DNA of 9,829 bases from contig CAIVBX010000360.1 of NCBI GenBank assembly GCA_903904275.1, positions 1-9,829 of the forward strand. Reading direction: 5' to 3'. The position numbers were made by a program, and so were the translations under genes. This document shows, one piece after another, positions 1-5,051 of this stretch; position 1 is the stretch's first letter, and the number at the start of each line of letters is the position of its first letter. The notes beneath the pieces are model-generated. The model searched no databases and had not been told where the DNA came from. It was given only the letters and a program-made list of their open reading frames with translations. Source of the DNA: an uncultured Pseudomonadota bacterium (GTDB lineage: Bacteria > Pseudomonadota > Gammaproteobacteria > Methylococcales > Methylomonadaceae).

Positions 1-48
1 CAACTTGATGAAGAAGTTGCATTGATGAACATTCGTGTTTTGAATTAG
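1..48 (+). CDS. 3' end of an unidentified gene (5' partial)
   Basis: Reading frame 1 is open from the window edge and ends in TAG at 46-48. The 15 visible residues are QLDEEVALMNIRVLN, too few to name a family. The next gene starts 9 nt later and its AGGA ribosome-binding site overlaps this stop codon. The two are therefore probably co-transcribed and possibly translationally linked. That a CDS ends here is inferred from the open frame, the stop and the spacing. Confidence 0.6.
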   Translation, partial: QLDEEVALMNIRVLN

Positions 49-57
49 GACAATGTC

Positions 58-417
58 ATGAAATTAAAAATAGGATTGATATTAAGTTTAGTTTTTACGG
101 CAAATATCAGCATGGCTACCGAATATGTTTATCGAGATTTAATGGCAAATACGATTCCATCTGCCAGTTGCACTGCTGAATTTAATTCAAAAGAAAATGC
201 GTCGAAACCTTATACCATTGATAGATTCAGTAAGCGTTTTTGTCAGTTACAAGGTTATGGTTGGCACGTTGAAGCGGTTAAAGATAATGGAAAGTTAATT
301 TGTACAGATTGTAAAACGAGTGCAAGCAACAAAAAACAATGTCATTTAGAAGATGTTGTCGTCACCTGCAAACGCATTAAACCTGGTTCAGTCGGAATGC
401 TTCCAGGTAAAAGCTAA
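58..417 (+). CDS. Small exported six-cysteine protein, function unknown
   Basis: 119 aa. The first 20 residues form a classical Sec signal peptide: Lys-rich start, hydrophobic core, then ISMA before TEY, giving likely cleavage after Ala20. The mature part of about 99 residues has six cysteines (38, 62, 82, 85, 95, 104), an even number that fits three disulfides in the periplasm. Cys82 and Cys85 form a CTDC (CxxC) pair, so metal or redox chemistry is also possible. An aromatic stretch, QLQGYGWH, follows Cys62. The start is supported by AGGA at 47-50, 7 nt upstream. The gene follows another after 9 nt and is followed by a hairpin terminator, so it is the last gene of its operon. I do not recognise the family and assign no function. 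That it is a real exported protein is well supported. Confidence 0.8.
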   Translation: MKLKIGLILSLVFTANISMATEYVYRDLMANTIPSASCTAEFNSKENASKPYTIDRFSKRFCQLQGYGWHVEAVKDNGKLICTDCKTSASNKKQCHLEDVVVTCKRIKPGSVGMLPGKS

Positions 418-423
418 ATTTTG

Positions 424-469
424 ATTAAGCGCAAAAATGTTCCTCCAAGTATTTTCGCGCTTAATTTTT
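424..469 (+). terminator. Rho-independent terminator after the six-cysteine gene
   Basis: Perfect 9-bp arms ATTAAGCGC (424-432) and GCGCTTAAT (457-465). They are extended inwards by AAAAT/ATTTT pairing with one bulged C at 456. The right arm runs into TTTTT (465-469). It begins 7 nt after the stop of the upstream gene and separates it from the MarR-type gene. Confidence 0.75.
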
Positions 470-478
470 ATGCTAATC

Positions 479-491
479 TTGAACTATTCAA
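479..491. promoter_or_regulatory. Small inverted repeat upstream of the MarR-type gene (possible operator)
   Basis: TTGAA-CTA-TTCAA is a perfect 5-3-5 inverted repeat, 27 nt upstream of the regulator start. MarR proteins bind short palindromes and usually repress their own genes, so this is a candidate self-operator. It is short and lies in AT-rich DNA, so chance occurrence is possible. Its TTGAAC could also serve as a -35 element, but no convincing -10 follows at 17 nt. Confidence 0.3.
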
Positions 492-521
492 AATTTATGA
501 GTTTCAAAATTAAAATTTATG
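490..521 (+). repeat. 10-bp direct repeat AAAATTTATG overlapping the MarR gene start
   Basis: AAAATTTATG occurs at 490-499 and again at 512-521, where its ATG is the regulator's start codon. The copies are 22 bp apart, about two helical turns, so a protein could contact both on the same face. The first copy's ATG is in another frame and is not a start for this gene. The AT-rich composition makes chance a real alternative. Confidence 0.4.
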
Positions 522-1073
522 GCAATTGATGTGTACGCGCCCATTGAAAGAATGGTAGCGTTAATTCGCAGTGAAGAACGTCGCAGATGTACTGAATTGG
601 GTTTGCAACCCGTGCATTTACAAGTATTAGATTATATTTCACGCTGTAATCGTTATAGCGATACACCTGCTGCGTTGGCAAATTATTTAGGGATGACGCG
701 CGGCACAGTATCTCAAACCGTGTTACTTTTAGAACGTAACGGATTGATTGAAAAAATGACCGATACGCAAGATAAACGGATTGTGCATTTAACATTATCT
801 GTTGAAGGCAATGCGATTTTAGAAAAAGCGCGTCCTACAAATTTATTTGAAAATGCGAATGAAATTTTTAGTAAAAATGAATTTTTAAATCATGAAGATA
901 GTTTTTTAAATGCCTTACTTGCGTTACAAAAAGCAAATCAATCACAATCCTTTGGGTTGTGCAAAACGTGCCAGTATTTCACGCAAACAACAGATGGCTT
1001 TACCTGTGGTTTAACCAAACAACCCCTTTCTGAATTAGACAGCCAAAAAATCTGCCAAGAGCATTGCGTTTAG
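519..1073 (+). CDS. MarR-family transcriptional regulator with C-terminal cysteine-rich (metal- or redox-binding) tail
   Basis: 184 aa, cytoplasmic. Residues about 30-105 form a MarR winged helix: recognition-helix region LGMTRGTVSQTVLLLERNGL, then the wing with TDTQDKR and HLTLSVEG. A tail from about residue 145 carries Cys148, Cys151, Cys163, Cys179 and Cys183 plus His182 (spacing CxxC-x11-C-x15-CxxxC). This suggests a zinc or Fe-S site or thiol sensing. Two more cysteines (24, 43) lie in the N-terminal helices. A typical MarR protein is about 140-160 aa, so the tail is an added module. The start at 519 has no clear Shine-Dalgarno. The in-frame TGA at 498-500 rules out an upstream ATG, and Met12 (552) is the only near alternative. 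The gene lies 108 nt upstream of a TSUP permease on the same strand, its most likely target besides itself. The effector is unknown. Confidence 0.88.
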   Translation: MAIDVYAPIERMVALIRSEERRRCTELGLQPVHLQVLDYISRCNRYSDTPAALANYLGMTRGTVSQTVLLLERNGLIEKMTDTQDKRIVHLTLSVEGNAILEKARPTNLFENANEIFSKNEFLNHEDSFLNALLALQKANQSQSFGLCKTCQYFTQTTDGFTCGLTKQPLSELDSQKICQEHCV

Positions 1074-1181
1074 CAACATATCCCTTTTTTAGATATAAAA
1101 ATCGAAAAATAGCATTTTCTTTTCTTAGTTGATTTATCTACGATACAACGAATAGTTAGATTTTAAATTTAAGAGAATTTT

Positions 1182-2051
1182 ATGGATTTGCATTTATTAG
1201 GCGGTTACATCGTTTCAGGTTTATTAGTTGGTGTTTTAGTGGGTTTAACGGGTGTTGGTGGCGGTTCGTTAATGACACCATTACTTGTTTTTTTATTCGG
1301 ATTTAAACCTGCAACCGCTGTTGGAACAGATTTACTTTTTGCTGCCTTGACTAAAACAAGCGGCGTTTGGGTTCATCATACAAAACACAGTTCAGTCGAT
1401 TGGCGCATTGTTCGTTGGTTATCTTTGGGAAGTTTGCCATTTGCAGTAGCCACTTTATTTGCATTAAATCATTTTGCAAAAATCGGTAAAGAAACCACAG
1501 GCATGATTACGCTTACGTTAGGTATTGCGTTATTACTGACCGCCGCATCTATTTTAGTACGGAGTTTGCTAATTCGACGCGCTCAAAAAAATGCGGTCAA
1601 TGTCGTTGCAATTTCAGATATTGAAGATGAAACAGAAATCGAACTCACACAAGATGAAAAAATTGATGAAATTGCACGCGGTCGTTTTAATCGTTGGCAA
1701 ATTCCAGCAACCGTTTTAACAGGCGCAATTTTAGGTGTTTTGGTGACGCTAACCTCTGTTGGTGCGGGCGCGTTAGGGACTATCGTTTTATTGTTTTTAT
1801 ATCCCAAAATGTTGACCGTGAAAATTGTCGGTACAGATTTAGCTCATGCTATTCCATTAACGGCTGTAGCAGGTTTTGGACATTGGATGTTGGGCAATGT
1901 CGATTTTGCGTTATTAGGTAGTTTGTTAATTGGTTCACTACCTGGAATTTGGGCGGGAAGCCTTCTGAGTGCAAAATTGCCAGAACGTTTTTTACGTCCA
2001 ATTTTGGCAATTTTATTGTTTATCATCGGGCTTAAATTTGTCACCGTTTAA
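1182..2051 (+). CDS. TSUP-family (TauE/SafE, DUF81) membrane permease, probable sulfur-anion or organic-anion exporter
   Basis: 289 aa inner-membrane protein with about eight hydrophobic segments in two homologous halves. Half one has GLTGVGGGSLMTPLL (about 21-35) followed by AVGTDLL (46-52). Half two repeats the plan with TLTSVGAGALG (189-199) followed by VGTDLAH (216-222). This internal duplication and the glycine-rich loop are hallmarks of the family, whose members move sulfite, sulfoacetate, thiosulfate and other small anions. The substrate cannot be read from sequence. A charged, acidic loop (about 132-170) links the halves. AAGAGA at 1171-1176 is the ribosome-binding site. The 108-nt gap upstream is AT-rich and probably holds the promoter, but no -35/-10 pair is convincing. 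The preceding MarR-type gene is the likely regulator. The stop codon overlaps that of the converging gene in TTAA (2048-2051). Confidence 0.9.
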   Translation: MDLHLLGGYIVSGLLVGVLVGLTGVGGGSLMTPLLVFLFGFKPATAVGTDLLFAALTKTSGVWVHHTKHSSVDWRIVRWLSLGSLPFAVATLFALNHFAKIGKETTGMITLTLGIALLLTAASILVRSLLIRRAQKNAVNVVAISDIEDETEIELTQDEKIDEIARGRFNRWQIPATVLTGAILGVLVTLTSVGAGALGTIVLLFLYPKMLTVKIVGTDLAHAIPLTAVAGFGHWMLGNVDFALLGSLLIGSLPGIWAGSLLSAKLPERFLRPILAILLFIIGLKFVTV

Positions 2052-2545
2052 GCTGAATTTTGCACTTTTCTACGCGCTTTCAATAATGAAAATGCCACCG
2101 TTATAATCAACGTAAGCAACGAAAACTCTAATAGCAAAAACGTTGCAATTTTGAAATACGCAAAAAGCGGGTGGGCAAATCGCACTAGCCAACCCGCTAA
2201 TTCTTCAGCAATCGCTGAAAAAAAGGTCAAACTGCTTAACCAAATTTTCAAACATACCGAAAATTCGGTCATCAACATCAAATGCGTTAGCGTTACTGCC
2301 AGTATTCCCATTGAAAACAAATGAAAATGCAGCACTTCCAGCATTCCATCGTAACTTTTTGCTGGAATAAATTGTTCTTCGTTACCGCAATAATACGTTA
2401 CGACTGAATTGAAAGTTAAATCCATGCGATGAAAATACATCATGCCGTTACTAATCCATTGCAAAAACATATATGCCAAAAACATTAACACTAACGCATT
2501 GAGCAACAATTTTCGTTGCTGTTCACCACTTACAAAATAACGCAT
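2048..2545 (-). CDS. Four-helix inner-membrane protein, partner of the exported FMN-binding protein
   Basis: 165 aa with four hydrophobic segments, at about 13-35, 70-93, 97-120 and 130-155, and a basic C-terminus (KARRK). The segment 1-2 loop (about 36-69) includes Cys53 and several acidic residues. Segment 2 holds three histidines (LHFHLFSMG, His73 and His75; THLM, His88). Another histidine is at 125 after AEELAGWLVRF. Histidines in membrane helices can bind haem b or metal, but there is no recognised motif and I cannot name the family. Its ATG overlaps the stop of the FMN-binding gene as TAATG with no strong Shine-Dalgarno, so translation is probably coupled. By context it could anchor, or pass electrons to, the periplasmic flavoprotein (inference). 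Confidence 0.75.
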   Translation of the reverse strand: MRYFVSGEQQRKLLLNALVLMFLAYMFLQWISNGMMYFHRMDLTFNSVVTYYCGNEEQFIPAKSYDGMLEVLHFHLFSMGILAVTLTHLMLMTEFSVCLKIWLSSLTFFSAIAEELAGWLVRFAHPLFAYFKIATFLLLEFSLLTLIITVAFSLLKARRKVQNSA

Positions 2546-3072
2546 TATTTTTTAACCATTACTTGATAAATTGCCATCACTTTCCGAACACTGTTTAACG
2601 CTGAACGAGTGCTTAACGTTGCACCTGAAACGCCGTCTACACCTTTTGAAAAATCCATGTCGTCGAGCGAACGTTTTGCAAGTAATTCAAACCAACGCGC
2701 AGGCGGCATATATTCGGGCGGTTCATGAAAGGCAAGCACTGTCACACTTTTCAATTCCCCTTCAGGCGTGAGTAAAATCATCACCGTTTCAGGTTTTGTC
2801 CGTACGGTTTCAGATTCAATTGCCGCATAACCTAAAACTTTGCCGTTTTCTTTTCCGACATAAAATGTAAATAAACCTGATTCAAGTTTTGTTTTGGCAA
2901 GTTGTTGAATTTTTGCGGTTTGCGCGTCATCAGGAAAAAGCGATAAATTTTCGACCGTTGCTTTGCCAAACGCGAGTTCTAAGGCTTCGGTTTTGCTATA
3001 AAAAATTTGGGCGTGGCACAAAGATGAAAATCCAAGAAAAACGAAAAAAAGTAGTGCGTAAATTTTTTGCAT
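2545..3072 (-). CDS. Exported FMN-binding domain protein (RnfG/NqrC-like flavin domain)
   Basis: 175 aa. A Sec signal peptide covers residues 1-21 (hydrophobic core, then SLCHA before Q), so the protein acts in the periplasm. Near the C-terminus DGVSGATLS (146-154) matches the Dxx(S/T)GAT motif at which ApbE attaches FMN covalently to threonine in NqrC, RnfG and related proteins; the acceptor would be Thr152. The preceding region (about 60-145) matches a small FMN_bind fold by length and pattern (GKVLGYAAIE, VMILLTPEGELKSVTVLAFHEPP). Likely role: one-electron carrier between a membrane partner and a periplasmic acceptor. A weak GGAA (3081-3084) lies 8 nt before the start. The gene is downstream of bfr across a hairpin and coupled to the four-helix membrane gene. 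It is too short to be a full NqrC/RnfG, and no other Nqr/Rnf subunit is present. Confidence 0.88.
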   Translation of the reverse strand: MQKIYALLFFVFLGFSSLCHAQIFYSKTEALELAFGKATVENLSLFPDDAQTAKIQQLAKTKLESGLFTFYVGKENGKVLGYAAIESETVRTKPETVMILLTPEGELKSVTVLAFHEPPEYMPPARWFELLAKRSLDDMDFSKGVDGVSGATLSTRSALNSVRKVMAIYQVMVKK

Positions 3073-3096
3073 TGTAAAAATTCCATAAATTAAGAA

Positions 3097-3127
3097 GGGA
3101 TAACATCCTCTGTGTGAATGTTATCCC
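3097..3127 (-). terminator. Intercistronic hairpin between bfr and the FMN-binding gene (partial terminator or processing site)
   Basis: Perfect 10-bp arms GGGATAACAT (3097-3106) and ATGTTATCCC (3118-3127) enclose an 11-nt loop. In the minus-strand transcript the hairpin lies 28 nt after the bfr stop and is followed by TTCTTAATTT, an interrupted U-tract. That suggests attenuation rather than full termination. Only 24 nt separate it from the next start, too little for a separate promoter beyond it, so the two downstream genes seem to depend on read-through or on mRNA cleavage here. Confidence 0.6.
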
Positions 3128-3141
3128 TAAATTGAATTTAG
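3127..3141. promoter_or_regulatory. 15-bp perfect palindrome adjoining the intercistronic hairpin
   Basis: CTAAATT-G-AATTTAG is a perfect 7-1-7 palindrome that shares its end base (3127) with the hairpin. In the minus-strand transcript it comes just after the bfr stop and before the hairpin. It could be a regulator binding site for an internal promoter or a second small stem. No clear promoter is visible, and its A+T richness lowers its significance. Confidence 0.35.
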
Positions 3142-3155
3142 TTAAAAAACAAAAA

Positions 3156-3620
3156 CTACATTTGAGATTGTAAATAATTTTGGATACCGATTTTTTCAAT
3201 CAATTCTAATTGTGTTTCAAGCCAATCAATGTGTTCTTCTTCACTTTCTAAAATATGGGCAAATACCTCGCGCGACACAAAATCTTTCACGCTTTCACAA
3301 TACTCGATTGCTTCACGCAATAATGGCACAGCAATGTTTTCTAATTTCAAATCGCATTCGAGCATTTCTTGTGGATGTTCACCAATTAAAATTTTGCCGA
3401 TATTTTGCAAATTTGGCAGACCTTCCAAAAATAAAATCCGTTCAATCAATTGGTCTGCGTGTTTCATTTCATCAATTGATTCGTGATATTCCTTTTCGTT
3501 GAGTTTTGAAAACCCCCAATTTTTGTACATTCGCGCGTGCAAAAAGTATTGGTTAATTGCTGTCAATTCGTTTTCTAATGCTCTATTGAGAAACTCAATA
3601 ACTTTTTTATCGCCTTTCAT
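3156..3620 (-). CDS. bfr: Bacterioferritin (haem-containing iron-storage ferritin)
   Basis: 154 aa, cytoplasmic. Bacterioferritin assembles into a 24-subunit shell that oxidises Fe2+ at a di-iron centre and stores the mineral. All ferroxidase ligands are present in E. coli numbering: Glu18, Glu51, His54, Glu94, Glu127, His130. Met52, the haem ligand at the subunit interface, is present too, so this is the active haem-binding type. Diagnostic stretches are NELTAINQYFLHARM, ESIDEMKHAD, RILFLEGLPNLQ and EEEHIDWLETQL. The start is placed at the MKGD methionine (3620) because AGG at 3628-3630 is 7 nt away. The methionine at 3626 adds only Met-Asn and is nearly on top of that site. The gene follows bfd after 12 nt. 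Confidence 0.97.
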   Translation of the reverse strand: MKGDKKVIEFLNRALENELTAINQYFLHARMYKNWGFSKLNEKEYHESIDEMKHADQLIERILFLEGLPNLQNIGKILIGEHPQEMLECDLKLENIAVPLLREAIEYCESVKDFVSREVFAHILESEEEHIDWLETQLELIEKIGIQNYLQSQM

Positions 3621-3627
3621 GTTCATA

Positions 3628-3630
3628 CCT
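3628..3630 (-). promoter_or_regulatory. Ribosome-binding site that decides the bfr start
   Basis: AAAAGGT on the minus strand. It stands 7 nt before the ATG at 3620 but only about 1 nt before the ATG at 3626, which favours the shorter protein beginning MKGD. Confidence 0.65.
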
Positions 3631-3632
3631 TT

Positions 3633-3830
3633 TTAAGCTGATGCGACAAGTTGATAATTTTCATTTTGTCTGCTGTGTTGATTTAATAAGTTTTTCACTT
3701 CTTTGTTACATTTTCCACAATCTTTCCCAACGCCTAAACAATGTGTGAGTTCACGGCGTGTACAAACACCGCTTTCAATCGTGCTGACAATTTGTTTATC
3801 AGTTACCGCTTTGCAAACACATACATACAT
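3633..3830 (-). CDS. bfd: Bacterioferritin-associated ferredoxin ([2Fe-2S])
   Basis: 65 aa, cytoplasmic. Bfd binds the bacterioferritin shell at the haem sites and passes electrons inward to release stored iron. The [2Fe-2S] ligands are Cys4 and Cys6 (MYVCVCKAVTD) and Cys38 and Cys41 (GKDCGKC), the standard CxC...CxxC layout. Length matches the family. Cys23 and Cys31 are extra. The start at 3830 is fixed by AGGAGA 6 nt upstream and by the family N-terminus. The open frame continues upstream to an ATG at 3896, but that would add 22 unrelated residues and overlap the end of the peroxidase gene. The gene sits 16 nt after the peroxidase and 12 nt before bfr, so release protein and store are made together. 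Bfd is usually needed when iron is scarce. Confidence 0.95.
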   Translation of the reverse strand: MYVCVCKAVTDKQIVSTIESGVCTRRELTHCLGVGKDCGKCNKEVKNLLNQHSRQNENYQLVASA

Positions 3831-3836
3831 GATTAT

Positions 3837-3842
3837 TCTCCT
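3837..3842 (-). promoter_or_regulatory. Ribosome-binding site that decides the bfd start
   Basis: AGGAGA on the minus strand, 6 nt before the ATG at 3830. It is one of the strongest Shine-Dalgarno matches in the window and lies in the 16-nt gap after the peroxidase stop. Confidence 0.8.
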
Positions 3843-3846
3843 GTTA

Positions 3847-5031
3847 TCAATTTTTAAATTCAGGCGAGTTAAACGAAATCCAAGGTGATTTTTCACCGTA
3901 ACCGTCAGTTAAGGTTTCGAGAAATGCCACTAAATCATCAATGTCGCGTTGGCTTAATTTCAGATTTCCCATTTCATCAAAATTCACATTTTGAGCAACT
4001 TCAGGTATCGCCCAGCATTTTTTCGCTAAGGATTCTGTTTCATTAGTCAGTGAATCCACGCAATGGCGCGTAGTTTTTCGATTGTTATAAAATGCGATAA
4101 CATTTTGCAACTTTGTGAAATAACCGTTATGTGTATAAGGCGAAGTCAATGCGACATTTCGCAATGTGGGTACTTTGAACTTTCCATTGTCTTTAAAAAT
4201 TTTCAACTGTTCGCCTAACCCAAAATCAACAAAATTCTCGCCGTCAGGATTAAATTTAGTAGGCATCGTATAAAAAGAACTTTCGGCATTTTTCGGCACA
4301 CCAATGTTGTCATAACTAAAATCGGTAAATAACGGTGGGGTGCTTTTTATTGGTCGATTCGGATGACATGAAGCACAATTTCCTTTGCCTTCAAAAACCG
4401 CTAAACCGCGTCGTTCTTGCACTGTAAAAGTGGCTTTTCCAAACAAATAAAAATCATATTTCGACGAAAAACGATTAAAAACAGGACTGCGTTCAAATTC
4501 AGCAATTGCGTTAGCAATATAATCGTAGGCTTGCTCGCTATTCTCTAAAGCACCGTTGCCATAAACAGAATCAAATTGACTGGCATAATTAGCGACTTTA
4601 ACTTTTTTTACAACCGCTTCAGCGTTTGAATTTCCCATTTCAATTGGATTTAAAAAAGGACCTTTCGCTTGGTCTTCAAGTGTTGCAGCTCGACCATCGA
4701 AAAACTGTCCACCCAGATATTGCCGTTCTTTTCTATCAAAATGAAACGATGGCGAATGCGCCGAATACATTGCTGTTGGCGCATTTCGATTGCCGTGAAA
4801 TTCAGGATTTGCGCCTTTAGAAGTCGGCTGACTTTTATCGGCATCAGTAAACGCAAAATCTGGATTATGGCAACTCGCGCAGGCTTGACCAGCTGGCTCA
4901 GACAAATTAGCATCAAAAAATAATTTCTGTCCGAGTTGCGCTTTTGCGCTTAAATTCTCACTACCTGGTAAAACAGAATCAGCAAAACTGGTACAACTCG
5001 CAAAAATAGACAACAGCAAGAATCTTCGCAT
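3847..5031 (-). CDS. Periplasmic di-haem cytochrome c peroxidase / MauG-family protein
   Basis: 394 aa. Two c-type haem motifs, both CASCH: residues 51-55 and 219-223. Other family signatures are GNRNAPTAMYSA (80-91), GGQFFDGRAATLEDQAKGP (107-125) with NPIEM, VPTLRNVALTSPYTHNGYF (287-305), and LSQRDIDDLVAFLETLTDG near the end. The N-terminus is a signal sequence, cleaved by signal peptidase I after about Ala17. Cys13 raises a lipoprotein alternative, but Phe at -3 is a poor lipobox. The family includes H2O2-reducing cytochrome c peroxidases and MauG-like oxidases. Peroxide removal or Fe2+/protein oxidation are both possible; the sixth haem ligand cannot be assigned by eye. Cys324 and Cys339 could form a disulfide loop. 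GGAG (5040-5043) is 8 nt before the start. The gene follows the porin after 20 nt. Confidence 0.93.
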   Translation of the reverse strand: MRRFLLLSIFASCTSFADSVLPGSENLSAKAQLGQKLFFDANLSEPAGQACASCHNPDFAFTDADKSQPTSKGANPEFHGNRNAPTAMYSAHSPSFHFDRKERQYLGGQFFDGRAATLEDQAKGPFLNPIEMGNSNAEAVVKKVKVANYASQFDSVYGNGALENSEQAYDYIANAIAEFERSPVFNRFSSKYDFYLFGKATFTVQERRGLAVFEGKGNCASCHPNRPIKSTPPLFTDFSYDNIGVPKNAESSFYTMPTKFNPDGENFVDFGLGEQLKIFKDNGKFKVPTLRNVALTSPYTHNGYFTKLQNVIAFYNNRKTTRHCVDSLTNETESLAKKCWAIPEVAQNVNFDEMGNLKLSQRDIDDLVAFLETLTDGYGEKSPWISFNSPEFKN

Positions 5032-5051
5032 TGAAATATCTCCGAATTCTG

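Noticed and set aside
517..795. Minus-strand open frame opposite the MarR-type gene
   Set aside because: No ribosome-binding site or recognisable motif; it lies wholly antisense to a well-supported gene.
1074..1181. A promoter for the TSUP permease in the 108-nt gap
   Set aside because: TTGATT (1129-1134) and TACGAT (1139-1144) are present but not at workable spacing; a promoter is likely but no pair could be supported.
3831..3896. Upstream extension of the bfd reading frame to an ATG at 3896
   Set aside because: It would overlap the end of the peroxidase gene and add 22 residues foreign to Bfd; the AGGAGA site and family N-terminus fix the start at 3830.
4650..4923. Overlapping open frames on both strands within the peroxidase gene
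   Set aside because: They are alternative frames of conserved peroxidase sequence and read as basic, low-complexity peptides without homology signals.
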